Source: Claveliimonas sp034178805 (GTDB lineage: Bacteria > Bacillota > Clostridia > Lachnospirales > Lachnospiraceae). Taken from it: a stretch of 64,000 nt of DNA. The notes below the pieces were generated by a model, which saw only the letters and a program-made list of their open reading frames with translations, did not search any database and was not told the origin of the DNA. The position numbers were made by a program, and so were the translations under genes. This document shows positions 42,986-51,933 of this stretch, in pieces. Numbering within the stretch: position 1 is the first letter of the stretch; the number at the start of each line of letters is the position of its first letter. Location of the stretch: assembly GCF_050314255.1 (NCBI RefSeq), contig NZ_JBNPMZ010000001.1, positions 124,001 through 188,000 of the forward strand, in the 5' to 3' direction.

Positions 42986-44040
42986 ATAGGAAGTATAGTT
43001 TCCAAAAGATTGCCAAATTCAGAATCCGGGCTAATAGGGTCTGTCAGAGACTTCTGGTTCCACTGAAAGGTCAGAACTTCCCGGTCACCATACACAGGTG
43101 ACTGCGCGTATTGTTCCAGCAGATCTGCATAGGTTTCATATACTTCTCGTTCACTGTCGAATACCCTGTTATTCATTTCTTCTCTGATCAGCTTTAGACT
43201 CATATTCGGAACAACATCTATTTCTATCGAATATCCGGAGTCATCCCTCTTTCGAACAATTCCAACATCATATTCACATTTCCGATAGATTTCCATGAGA
43301 TTGTCAGTAATTTCCGGAGCCAGGTCTTCCGGAAATATCTGACTATCATTTGTAAAGATTGACTGATACCAGTTTTTTGCCTCTTCCTCACTCATGTGAC
43401 TGTATTCGGAAAATAATTCCAGTTCTCCCTTAAAATGCGCATCCAGATAGGCTTCCAGATTCTGACGGACATCAAAGGCTTCTGCCACGATCGTATATGG
43501 ATTCATATACCCCGGCAGTGCCGCTTCCAGAAGAGTCTGTAACCCGTCTTTGTCCACCTGCAATCCATCATCTGTCCTGTAAATCTTTATTTCCTGACAA
43601 ATCTCATCCATAATAGGAATACTGCCTTTCGATTCTTCCAGTATTTTGTTATCCATTTCCAGAATACCCGTCAATTCCTTTTCCATATCTGTCGATTTCA
43701 TCTCTTTTACATATGTAAGATTTTCAGAAGATAATAATTTTTCCAGATCAACAGGTTGAAATGAAACCTCTGTGTTCCAGAGATTGTCTGCCTTTTTTTC
43801 GATATCCTTCGCATGGAAGGTAACATGTCCTAAAGCAGTCTGCAGAAACTCCTCATAAGAAGTCTGCGCCGTTTCCGGAAAAGTAAGAACCAGCTCGCTG
43901 CAATAACTATTCATTTGATTGTTCACATCGTATTCCACTTTCTTTTTCAGAAGAAAGGGTATCATTAGAAAAATAGCTGCCAGTAAAAGCAAAATAAATA
44001 GCATATGTACTTTGGAATTTTTTTTTGATTTAAGGTTCAT
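42982..44040 (-). CDS. Membrane-anchored protein of unknown function
   Basis: A 352-residue protein I do not recognise. It has a basic start, one membrane segment (about 12-30, ending in LLKKK) and a large, acidic extracytoplasmic region with mixed helix and strand but no clear catalytic motif. It overlaps the upstream small gene by 11 bases, so the two are translated together and may form a pair. It could bind another envelope protein, but that is a guess. Confidence 0.75.
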   Translation of the reverse strand: MNLKSKKNSKVHMLFILLLLAAIFLMIPFLLKKKVEYDVNNQMNSYCSELVLTFPETAQTSYEEFLQTALGHVTFHAKDIEKKADNLWNTEVSFQPVDLEKLLSSENLTYVKEMKSTDMEKELTGILEMDNKILEESKGSIPIMDEICQEIKIYRTDDGLQVDKDGLQTLLEAALPGYMNPYTIVAEAFDVRQNLEAYLDAHFKGELELFSEYSHMSEEEAKNWYQSIFTNDSQIFPEDLAPEITDNLMEIYRKCEYDVGIVRKRDDSGYSIEIDVVPNMSLKLIREEMNNRVFDSEREVYETYADLLEQYAQSPVYGDREVLTFQWNQKSLTDPISPDSEFGNLLETILPI

Positions 44041-44362
44041 GTTCCGTTATCACTCCTTTAAAATTAAGAAAATCCAGGGCCTCCTGCGGACTGATCTGGT
44101 GAGTGACCATGGCCGTAATCTGATCACTGCTGACCTGGGCAATATCGGTGCCGCGATAATCCATAACAACAAACAGGACAAAGAGAATCAGACAAACCAA
44201 TATCCGTAATCCCAGTGTTCCGGAAGGTTCTTCATCTGTATCATATAATTCATTATAAAACGTACCATATCTCGGATGTACAGCCGGTGGTGTACGCCAG
44301 TCTGTATATTGGCGTCTGGTTTGATTTAATAGTTCCCGTCTTCTTTTTTCTGATTGATTCAT
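44030..44362 (-). CDS. Small membrane protein of unknown function
   Basis: A 110-residue protein with a basic, hydrophilic N-terminal half (residues 1-45, rich in Arg/Tyr), one membrane segment (about 52-70) and a short C-terminal tail. No family recognised. The ATG at 44362 has AAGGAG upstream; the longer reading to 44542 overlaps the terminator at 44412-44467 and hisIE and is rejected. First gene of a two-gene unit. Confidence 0.7.
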   Translation of the reverse strand: MNQSEKRRRELLNQTRRQYTDWRTPPAVHPRYGTFYNELYDTDEEPSGTLGLRILVCLILFVLFVVMDYRGTDIAQVSSDQITAMVTHQISPQEALDFLNFKGVITEHEP

Positions 44363-44411
44363 AGATGTATCTTCTCCTTTTGATACGAATTCCCATCTGA
44401 TATAACAATAC

Positions 44412-44467
44412 GAAAAAAAAGGAAGCATTATGCCATGAAATATATCTTTCGTAACACAATACTTCCT
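44412..44467 (-). terminator. Rho-independent terminator of the his operon
   Basis: On the minus strand a 13-position stem (44455-44467 with 44420-44432, two G-T pairs), ending AGGAAG/CTTCCT, is followed by seven or eight Ts. Confidence 0.88.
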
Positions 44468-44510
44468 TTTCTGTAACTGTTCAGAGCAAACCTCCAAAAT
44501 GCTTCGCATT

Positions 44511-45794
44511 TTATCTGTCTGCAAGTTCCTGTACAATATCATCCCAGCTTACGCCCCGTTCTACCATAAGAACCATGGCGTGATACAGGAAATCAGCCAT
44601 TTCATACTTAATCTCCTCCGGATTGGGGTTCTTTGCCGCAATGATGATCTCTGTAGCTTCTTCACCGACTTTTTTCAGGATTTTATCGATTCCCTTGTCA
44701 AAAAGATAGTTGGTGTAAGAACCTTCCTTTGGATGCTCTCTGCGGTCAGTAATCGTATTATAAACAGATTCAAACACCTGCAGCGGATTATGCTCGTTAT
44801 AATCACTTCCTACAAGAGGCTGGAAGAAGCAGGTGGGATTTCCGGTATGACATGCCGCTCCAACCTGATCGACCTTGGCAAGGAGCGTATCCTTGTCACA
44901 GTCGATAGTGAGTGATTTTACATACTGATAATGTCCGCTGGTTTCTCCCTTTATCCATTGACATTTACGGCTTCTGCTGTAATAGGTCATACGTCCGGTC
45001 TTGATGGTATTATCGAAGGCTTCTTCATTCATATATGCCATCATCAGAACTTCCTGTGTTCTGTAATGCTGAACGATTACAGGAATCAGACCGTCTTCAT
45101 TTGTTTTAAATTCAGAAAAATCCATAAGACTTTCAAATGTAGTCATACTGATTTCTTCTTCCTCGCATTTTTCTTTAAAAGCCACAAAATCCATATCCGT
45201 CTGGCTGATATATTTTCCGGATAATCCTTTTACTCCCGGACACTTGAGGATCTTAAACAGTTCCGGCTCTTCCATGGTATCCGTCACGATCACGCAGGGA
45301 ATCTCGGTAATGTTCATAACGGAATCCAGATCCAGACGGTGCATAAATACGATCTCGCTGCAATTCTTATTTATCAGATGCTGGTGTTTGAACAGTGTAT
45401 CAAAATCATTGAGCGATACGGCAATCTTCTCCTTGCCAAAACGCTTTGATACTTCATCGATCAGCTTCAGACTGTCCGGCTTGGAAAAATTCAGCATCGC
45501 ACGCTTTGCACCTGCATATAGGATCTTCTTTACATCCTCCTGACGCTTAATATTACCTCCCGCAACCATAGGAATACGGATGACCCGGTTAATCTTCTTC
45601 ATTAAATTAATCGCTTCATCGTGGTCCTCATCTGATTCAGACATATCGAATACCAGCAGTTCATCAGCGCCATGTTCGCTGTAGTATTTTGCCAGCTTGA
45701 TTACGTCATCACAAACAACGGTACGGTCATCAAACCATTTGACCGCCTTGCCGGAAGCTATAAAAATACATGGTATAACTCTCTTATAACTCAT
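44511..45794 (-). CDS. hisIE: HisIE with N-terminal degenerate HisF-like domain
   Basis: A 427-residue fusion. Residues about 1-215 resemble the HisF TIM barrel (RVIPCI, GADELLVFDMSES, PMVAGGNI, RRFG-like region); 224-330 are HisI, phosphoribosyl-AMP cyclohydrolase, with GRMTYYSRSRKCQWIKGETSG and metal-site CDKD and CHTG; 340-427 are HisE, phosphoribosyl-ATP pyrophosphatase. The HisF catalytic Asp11 is Phe11 here, so the barrel is probably inactive. HisIE carries out steps two and three of histidine synthesis. It is last in the operon. Confidence 0.9.
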   Translation of the reverse strand: MSYKRVIPCIFIASGKAVKWFDDRTVVCDDVIKLAKYYSEHGADELLVFDMSESDEDHDEAINLMKKINRVIRIPMVAGGNIKRQEDVKKILYAGAKRAMLNFSKPDSLKLIDEVSKRFGKEKIAVSLNDFDTLFKHQHLINKNCSEIVFMHRLDLDSVMNITEIPCVIVTDTMEEPELFKILKCPGVKGLSGKYISQTDMDFVAFKEKCEEEEISMTTFESLMDFSEFKTNEDGLIPVIVQHYRTQEVLMMAYMNEEAFDNTIKTGRMTYYSRSRKCQWIKGETSGHYQYVKSLTIDCDKDTLLAKVDQVGAACHTGNPTCFFQPLVGSDYNEHNPLQVFESVYNTITDRREHPKEGSYTNYLFDKGIDKILKKVGEEATEIIIAAKNPNPEEIKYEMADFLYHAMVLMVERGVSWDDIVQELADR

Positions 45795-45840
45795 TCTAAT
45801 TCTCTCCTTTTTTCAGGATTTCCCTTTCGCATAGTTATTC

Positions 45841-46428
45841 CTAAAGACTTCCTTTGGTAGTCCAGGCTTCTTTGATTCTAGGTTCCTCCATAACTGCCAT
45901 ATCCAGCGCTTTTCCAAATCCTTTGAATAGAGCCTCAGCGATATGGTGGTTATTGCCTCCGTCCAGCACCTTTAGGTGAAGGTTCATCATTGCACTGTAG
46001 GAAACCGCATAGAAAAACTCTTTTATCATCTCCGTGTCCAGTTCACCGATACATTCGGCAGTAAAACCGGCATCATAATTCAGATAGGGTCTGCCGGACA
46101 GATCAATGGCGCACATAACAAGAGTCTCATCCATAGGAAGGAGAAAGTTACCGTAACGCTTTATACCGGCCTTATCTCCCAGTGCCTCCCGGATGGCAGT
46201 TCCCAGTACGATTCCCGTATCCTCCACCGTGTGATGGCAGTCTACGTTCAGATCACCTGTTACTCTGACATCCAGATCAAAAAGGCCATGTCTTGCGAAT
46301 CCATCCAGCATATGGTCGAAGAAACCGATGCCGGTATGGATATCATTTTTTCCCTGGCCGTCCAGATTAATGGTAATGGTGATATCCGTTTCTTTTGTTT
46401 TTCTTGTACAAGTCGCAATTCTGTTCAT
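45841..46428 (-). CDS. hisB: Imidazoleglycerol-phosphate dehydratase
   Basis: A 195-residue monofunctional HisB with the metal ligand motifs GIGFFDHMLDGFARH, DCHHTVEDTGI, FFYAVSYSAMM-like helix and GGNNHHIAEALFK. Dehydrates IGP to imidazole-acetol phosphate. The ATG at 46428 with GGAGGAA upstream is used; it starts 16 bases after hisD. Confidence 0.96.
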   Translation of the reverse strand: MNRIATCTRKTKETDITITINLDGQGKNDIHTGIGFFDHMLDGFARHGLFDLDVRVTGDLNVDCHHTVEDTGIVLGTAIREALGDKAGIKRYGNFLLPMDETLVMCAIDLSGRPYLNYDAGFTAECIGELDTEMIKEFFYAVSYSAMMNLHLKVLDGGNNHHIAEALFKGFGKALDMAVMEEPRIKEAWTTKGSL

Positions 46429-46444
46429 ATGGGCATTCCTCCTG

Positions 46445-47734
46445 CTACTCAAAACGGACCTTAATGGAGTTGGCATGGGCTGTCAGCTGTTCTGCCTCGG
46501 CAAATGCCTCTATATCTGTATGAATCTGTTCCAATGCCTCTCTGGAATATCCGATAATACTGGATTTTTTGATAAAATCATCCACGGAAAGCGGTGAGAA
46601 GAATTTGGCTGTTCCATTGGTGGGCAGAACATGATTCGGTCCTGCAAAATAATCACCCAGAGGTTCACTTGCATATTCTCCTATGAAAATAGCTCCCGCA
46701 TTGCGGATTTTTGTCATGACCTGATAAGGATCCCTGGTCATGATTTCCAAATGTTCAGAGGCAATCTCGTTGGCAATGTCAATTACATCCTCCATGGTAT
46801 CCGCAACCAGAATATATCCATAATTATCCAGAGATTTCTGAATGATCTCTCCTCTGGAAAGGACTTTTACAAATTCATCCACTTCTGCGGACACCTTCTG
46901 TGCCAGTTCTTCACTGGTGGTAACCAGAATTGCAGAAGCAAGTTCATCATGTTCAGCCTGTGACAGAAGATCCGCTGCTACATAACGTGGGTTTGCTGTC
47001 TCATCGGCCACTACCAGAATCTCACTTGGTCCGGCAATTGCATCGATACTTACATGACCGTATACTGCCTTTTTGGAAAGAGCCACATAAATATTGCCGG
47101 GTCCCACGATCTTATCTACTTTTGGAATGGATTTTGTTCCGTAAGCAAGCGCCCCGATTGCCTGCGCCCCGCCAACTTTATAGATGACATCAGCTCCCGC
47201 TTCACATGCGGCAACCAGTGTATTTGGATTCACCTTTCCGTCTTTGCCCGGCGGAGTGACCATGATAATCTCATCCACTCCTGCCACCTTTGCCGGAACA
47301 ATATTCATAAGTACAGAGGAAGGATAAACAGCTTTTCCACCCGGAACATATACTCCTACACGCTGGAGAGGGGTAACTTTTTGACCCAGGATCGTTCCGT
47401 CCGGCTTGCTGTCAAACCAGCTGGTACGCCTCTGTTTTTCATGATAAGAGCGGATATTTACCAGTGCCTTTCTGATAATCTCAACCAGGGAAGGGGACAC
47501 CTGACCATATGCTTCTTCGATTTCCTCCTTTGTAACACGAATTGTTTCTTCGGAAATCTCAGCATGATCAAAGCGACGTGTAAAATCAAAGATTGCCTGA
47601 TCTCCTTCTTCCTTTACGCGGGCAAGAATCTCTGCCACACCTTCTTCATACTGCCCGTAATTATTCGGACTTCTCTTTAATAAATCTTCCAGAAGATTTT
47701 CTTTTGTATTTTGATCTAAGCGCTGTATTCTCAT
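46445..47734 (-). CDS. hisD: Histidinol dehydrogenase
   Basis: A 429-residue HisD that makes the last two oxidations to histidine with NAD. Motifs include VYVPGGKAVYPSS, KIVGPGNIYVALSKK, AGPSEILVVAD and the metal/catalytic SQAEHDELASAIL and GPNHVLPTNG. It lies between hisG and hisB. Confidence 0.97.
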   Translation of the reverse strand: MRIQRLDQNTKENLLEDLLKRSPNNYGQYEEGVAEILARVKEEGDQAIFDFTRRFDHAEISEETIRVTKEEIEEAYGQVSPSLVEIIRKALVNIRSYHEKQRRTSWFDSKPDGTILGQKVTPLQRVGVYVPGGKAVYPSSVLMNIVPAKVAGVDEIIMVTPPGKDGKVNPNTLVAACEAGADVIYKVGGAQAIGALAYGTKSIPKVDKIVGPGNIYVALSKKAVYGHVSIDAIAGPSEILVVADETANPRYVAADLLSQAEHDELASAILVTTSEELAQKVSAEVDEFVKVLSRGEIIQKSLDNYGYILVADTMEDVIDIANEIASEHLEIMTRDPYQVMTKIRNAGAIFIGEYASEPLGDYFAGPNHVLPTNGTAKFFSPLSVDDFIKKSSIIGYSREALEQIHTDIEAFAEAEQLTAHANSIKVRFE

Positions 47735-47752
47735 GTTATCATCCCTTCCTTA

Positions 47753-48388
47753 TTATATGACTGTACGCAGTCTGGTAATCAGATCCCTGATCCGTTCACT
47801 TTCCATACGCATGCTGACCGGATTGACGATCATGCGGGCAGAAAGAGGACAAACTTCTTCCAGTACAGTCAGACCGTTTTCACGCAGAGTGGATCCGGTT
47901 TCTACAATATCTACAATGACCTCTGACAGACCGACAATGGGCGCCAGCTCGATCGATCCGTTCAATTTGATAATCTCTACTGTCTGATGCTTTACATTAT
48001 AAAAATAATCCTTGGCAATGTTCGGGTATTTGGTAGCAACGCGGATCAGTTCATGATGCTTCAGAAGTGGAGCCGCATCAGCAGGACCACACACACACAT
48101 TCTGCAGCGACCATAACCCAGATCCAGAACCTCGTGAATTTTTCTTCCTTCCTCCAGAATCGTATCCTTTCCGACCACACCAATATCAGCTGCCCCGTAT
48201 TCTACATAGGTAGGAACATCCGGTCCCTTAGAAAGGAAAAACCTGAGCTTCAGCTCTTCATTTACAAAAATGAGCTTTCTCGAATCCTTGTCCTTCATTT
48301 CTTCACAGGTAATGCCGATTTTCTCAAATAATTCCAGTGTCTGTTTTGCAAGACGCCCTTTTCCCAGGGCAAATGTCAGGTATCTCAT
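47753..48388 (-). CDS. hisG: ATP phosphoribosyltransferase, short form
   Basis: A 211-residue HisG of the short type, without the C-terminal allosteric domain, so it needs HisZ (next gene upstream) for activity. Motifs: FALGKGRLAKQT, GAADIGVVGKD and the PRPP loop IVDIVETGSTLRENGL. First committed step; histidine feedback probably acts through HisZ. Confidence 0.96.
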   Translation of the reverse strand: MRYLTFALGKGRLAKQTLELFEKIGITCEEMKDKDSRKLIFVNEELKLRFFLSKGPDVPTYVEYGAADIGVVGKDTILEEGRKIHEVLDLGYGRCRMCVCGPADAAPLLKHHELIRVATKYPNIAKDYFYNVKHQTVEIIKLNGSIELAPIVGLSEVIVDIVETGSTLRENGLTVLEEVCPLSARMIVNPVSMRMESERIRDLITRLRTVI

Positions 48389-48399
48389 AAATGCTGCTC

Positions 48400-49647
48400 C
48401 TATCTGTTCGAATTAATCGTCTTCTTTTCTCCGGATACCAGATTCACCATTTCAATCTGATTATTTTCCTGTATATATATCAGGCTGCCGGCATGATATT
48501 CATTTCCATAGGCTATATAATCTTCCAGAGTCTTGCCCTCTTTTCGTTTCATCAACTCTGTATTTTTACATTTTTCACGAAATTCTTTCGCAAGTCCGAT
48601 GGCATCAGTCTGTTTTCCCTCATCATAAACAATGATTGTATTCTTACGCGGGTAGGTGATTCGGATATGTTGTCTGGTCAGAGCATTCATCAGCTCATCT
48701 ATTACAAGAGCAAATCCGATAGACGGCGATTGTTTGCCGAATTTTTCCAGAAGATGATCGTATCGTCCGCCCTTTACGATGGCATCTCCGGTTCCAAAAG
48801 TATATCCGCGGAAAATGATTCCCGTGTAGTATCCGTAGGTTCCGCTCATGCTGAAGTCAAAGTTAATATACTCCTCCACCCCATAAATCTTCAGGACGTC
48901 ATAAATCTGTTCCAGACGACGCACAGCCATGATTGCTTTGGAATTCGGCGCCACATCCTTGGCTTTTGAAAGAATCTCCACACCTCCATACAATTCACCG
49001 AGTCCAACCAGTGCCTCCTTTGCACTGCGTCGAACCTGAATGCTGTCCAGGAACTCCTCTAATCCAAAGAAATTACGGTTGTTGATCAGTTTCCGTACCC
49101 GTTCTTCTGCGTCTTCGCTCAGAGCTGCATCGGCAATCAGGCTCTGGAAAAAGTCCACATTGCCTACACTAAGCTGAAAATCTCTCAGTCCAATAGTAGT
49201 CAGACAGTCAACAACGACTGCAAGCATCTCCGCATCAGCTTCTACTGAATCCACGCCGATAAACTCTGCACCCATCTGGGTATTTTCCTTCAGACGTCCC
49301 TGATAGCTGGAGTGATTGATAAACGTATTACCGGTATAGCATAAACGGATAGGCAGTTCTTCCTCTCCGAAAAGTGTAGCTGCAGCCCGGGCAATGGATG
49401 GAGTAATATCCGGCCTTAAAACCAGAGTATTTCCCTCTTTGTCAAAAAATTTATACAATTCCTTAGATGGAATGGTTCCGATTTCTTTGCGGAATACATC
49501 GAAGAATTCAAATGTTGGTGTCTGAATGTCGTGATATCCATACAACTGCAGAATCTTATGGAGTCTGCTCTCCAGTGCAAGTTTTTTTCCGCATTCAATG
49601 TTGTAAATATCCCGTACTCCCTCAGGAGTGTGCAGTAATTTCTTCAT
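48400..49647 (-). CDS. hisZ: HisZ, regulatory subunit of ATP phosphoribosyltransferase
   Basis: A 415-residue HisRS-like protein (GVRDIYNIECGKK, LVLRPDITPSIARAAAT, GTGDAIVKGGRYDHLLEKFG), lacking the anticodon domain and most catalytic features. The length and the neighbour hisG identify it as HisZ rather than a histidyl-tRNA synthetase. First gene of the his operon, GGAGG upstream. Confidence 0.92.
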   Translation of the reverse strand: MKKLLHTPEGVRDIYNIECGKKLALESRLHKILQLYGYHDIQTPTFEFFDVFRKEIGTIPSKELYKFFDKEGNTLVLRPDITPSIARAAATLFGEEELPIRLCYTGNTFINHSSYQGRLKENTQMGAEFIGVDSVEADAEMLAVVVDCLTTIGLRDFQLSVGNVDFFQSLIADAALSEDAEERVRKLINNRNFFGLEEFLDSIQVRRSAKEALVGLGELYGGVEILSKAKDVAPNSKAIMAVRRLEQIYDVLKIYGVEEYINFDFSMSGTYGYYTGIIFRGYTFGTGDAIVKGGRYDHLLEKFGKQSPSIGFALVIDELMNALTRQHIRITYPRKNTIIVYDEGKQTDAIGLAKEFREKCKNTELMKRKEGKTLEDYIAYGNEYHAGSLIYIQENNQIEMVNLVSGEKKTINSNR

Positions 49648-49734
49648 AAATCCTCCTTATATCCGTTTTAATTTATAGTCAAATCTGCTGCCAGCAAAAC
49701 ACTTTACTGTGCTAACACGCTAAAACATTATTGC

Positions 49735-49763
49735 ATTATACGTATTTTTTACATTCTTGTCAA
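49735..49763 (-). promoter_or_regulatory. Perfect-consensus promoter of the his operon
   Basis: Minus strand TTGACA (49758-49763), 17 bases, TATAAT (49735-49740). The leader to hisZ is about 80 bases, too short for a T-box. A direct repeat GCTAA-cac-GCTAA (plus strand 49711-49723) at +5 to +17 could be a regulator site. Confidence 0.87.
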
Positions 49764-49780
49764 GCGCAGGAAGAATGAAT

Positions 49781-50317
49781 CTATTCCTCACGAAGCTCCA
49801 GATCCAGATTCAGTGCATCCAGATAAGGGACAAAACAGCCATTTTTCAGATTCAGGAAAAATCGCGGATCCAGTTCCTCAATCCGGAAGCTTTTCCTTCC
49901 GCCTTCCATGGAGCGGTTCCAGAACTTTCGCACTTCCTCAAAGCGCATATAGTATATTTCATTTCGCATGCTGAAATAGATCAACAGGAAAGCAATGCCG
50001 CCCTGCCGTTCAAAATTCTCCATAAATACCACCTGGTGCTCATGGATATTGTGGATTGGAAAGGTGTCTGCGTTGCATTCCTTGGCATCAAAGCACACCG
50101 GAATTCCCTGTACGGCCCCGATATAGTCAACGGTACTGCGCTGCTCAAAATACGCCAGAGTAATGTGGCGGTGTTCCTTATCCATCTTAACCGGAGTAAT
50201 GGGAGTCGGAATTTTCTGAATCAATGCCAGATTCTTCTCCAGATACTGCTCGTTGGTCCGATTGATAAAATCCTCCAGTGTGGATCCGCGAAGTCCTCTG
50301 CTGTTCCATGTTCCCAT
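49781..50317 (-). CDS. recU: Holliday junction resolvase RecU
   Basis: A 178-residue RecU resolvase with TVDYIGAVQGIPVCFDAKEC, carrying the catalytic Asp and DxK-type acidic site, and NIHEHQVVF. It cuts four-way junctions in recombination and segregation. The ATG at 50317, four bases after the preceding stop with AAGGA upstream, fits the family start GTWNSRG; a longer reading would overlap the RluA-type gene. Confidence 0.92.
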   Translation of the reverse strand: MGTWNSRGLRGSTLEDFINRTNEQYLEKNLALIQKIPTPITPVKMDKEHRHITLAYFEQRSTVDYIGAVQGIPVCFDAKECNADTFPIHNIHEHQVVFMENFERQGGIAFLLIYFSMRNEIYYMRFEEVRKFWNRSMEGGRKSFRIEELDPRFFLNLKNGCFVPYLDALNLDLELREE

Positions 50318-50321
50318 AGAT

Positions 50322-51305
50322 TTATCCTTCCTTTTCCAGAATTTTTGTAAATAAGGCCGGCAAAGGTGCTGTAACGCACATTCCAGATACAGCCTTAAGT
50401 ACTCCGGACATCTGCGGAAATTCCAGCCGGTAAGCATGGAGAAGCTGGGAGGTGAGACCATATTTTTCTTTGTAATACTGGTTTATCTTACGGTCTCCAT
50501 ATTTATAATCTCCGATAATGGGATGACCGATGGAGGCAAGGTGGGCACGGATCTGATGCGTACGTCCGGTAATCAGATGCACCTCCAGGAGAGTAACCCT
50601 GTCATTTCCGGATACCGGCTGATAGGAAGTCTCGATGGGAAGGCTGTCCTTTATTGGATGTTTGCTTACGATTACTCGATTCGTTTTTTCATCCTTTACC
50701 AGATATCCGCAGATATGCTGCCCTTCTTTTATGCTTCCCTTCACCAGACAGCGGTAGTATTTGTGCAAAGACCGGTCTTTAAAAATCCGGCTCAACTCCT
50801 GCAGTCCGGCAAGGGTTTTGCCTGCTGCCAGAATACCGCTGGTATTCCGGTCCAGCCGGTTGCATACTCCCGGCCGAAAGGTAGAAAGCTCTTCCTCTGT
50901 CATCTGACCGGAATCCAGAAGATACTGAATCACATACTCCACGGCAGACACATCCGTTATCGCAGCCTTCTGTGAAAGCATCCCTGACGGCTTATTAATA
51001 AGAAGAATATGATGATCTTCATAAATAATATCCAGCTGCTTTTTCGCCTTTGCCATAGCCGGAAGTGATGATTTCTCCGTGTATCCGGAAGAGAACTTTT
51101 GAATCGTATCGTCTGCCAGATAAAGCTTTACATGATCTCCCATCTTTAGCTTTTCATTTCCTGAAGCCTTTTTATCATTCAGAACAATATTCTTTTTTCT
51201 TAGCATTTTATAAAAAAAGCTTTTTGGCGCCTCATTCAGATATTTTCCAAGTAATTTATCCAGACGCTGTCCCGCTTCATTTTCTGAAATAATAATCTCT
51301 TTCAT
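50322..51305 (-). CDS. RluA-family pseudouridine synthase
   Basis: A 327-residue RluC/RluD-like synthase: S4 domain (AGQRLDKLLGKYLNEAP) then catalytic domain with NRLDRNTSG in place of the usual HRLDxxTSG, and GRTHQIRAHLASIGHP. The catalytic Asp is kept. The target uridine is unknown. Sits between an unknown gene and recU in the long operon. Confidence 0.9.
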   Translation of the reverse strand: MKEIIISENEAGQRLDKLLGKYLNEAPKSFFYKMLRKKNIVLNDKKASGNEKLKMGDHVKLYLADDTIQKFSSGYTEKSSLPAMAKAKKQLDIIYEDHHILLINKPSGMLSQKAAITDVSAVEYVIQYLLDSGQMTEEELSTFRPGVCNRLDRNTSGILAAGKTLAGLQELSRIFKDRSLHKYYRCLVKGSIKEGQHICGYLVKDEKTNRVIVSKHPIKDSLPIETSYQPVSGNDRVTLLEVHLITGRTHQIRAHLASIGHPIIGDYKYGDRKINQYYKEKYGLTSQLLHAYRLEFPQMSGVLKAVSGMCVTAPLPALFTKILEKEG

Positions 51306-51314
51306 CGGTTTCCT

Positions 51315-51890
51315 CTACATTGAGATGCTCAATAGGATACGGCGGATTGCCTGCTCCTTTTTCTTCGTGTCACTCTGTTCGATCTCCATAATGCTCTGCA
51401 TCCCTTCAACACGGGAAAGAAATGCCACATAGTCCGGAAAAATCTTAATCGTCATTTTGTCAAAATGATTTTTTGATAATGTCTTTCGGATATATGCTGC
51501 TGCATCTTCCGGATTGGTCTTTTTATTTGGTGCATAACCAAACACAGTATGACCGGAAATAACAACTGCATCAACAGGCATGATTTTTTCTCTGCTGGTC
51601 ATGACCATATCATAGGCTGTCGTAAGAAGAGATGATTTTTCTTCGATTTCGTTCGCTTTTTGTGGTTCTACTGATTTATATGGAAGAATTGCGATGAGCT
51701 CTACCAGTGCTTTGGATGCCGGAAGACATCCGACTACAGCAACAACGGTAAATACATTCAACCTGGTATGGTAGTGTAAAATTCCGATGACCAGAATCAG
51801 AAGTACCAGTCCAAATTCAACCAGTGTCTGTATCAGTATTTTATTGCGCTGGGCTTTCAGATAGCCCGGCTGTCCTTTTTCAATTTTCAT
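51315..51890 (-). CDS. Conserved-looking membrane protein of unknown function
   Basis: A 191-residue protein that I do not recognise. It has two membrane segments (about 18-38 and 42-62) and a cytosolic-looking C-terminal domain of about 125 residues (EKSSLLTTAYDMVMTS, DAVVISGHTVFGYAPN, IKIFPDYVAFLSRVEGM). The ATG at 51890 follows AAAGGGG. It is 43 bases after the SDR gene and 9 before the RluA-type gene. Confidence 0.72.
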   Translation of the reverse strand: MKIEKGQPGYLKAQRNKILIQTLVEFGLVLLILVIGILHYHTRLNVFTVVAVVGCLPASKALVELIAILPYKSVEPQKANEIEEKSSLLTTAYDMVMTSREKIMPVDAVVISGHTVFGYAPNKKTNPEDAAAYIRKTLSKNHFDKMTIKIFPDYVAFLSRVEGMQSIMEIEQSDTKKKEQAIRRILLSISM

Positions 51891-51933
51891 GTTTCGTACC
51901 CCTTTATTTATCATTGGAATTCCCCAACTTTTT

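Noticed and set aside
49648..49734. T-box riboswitch upstream of hisZ
   Set aside because: The leader is about 80 bases and lacks room for the stem I to antiterminator layout.
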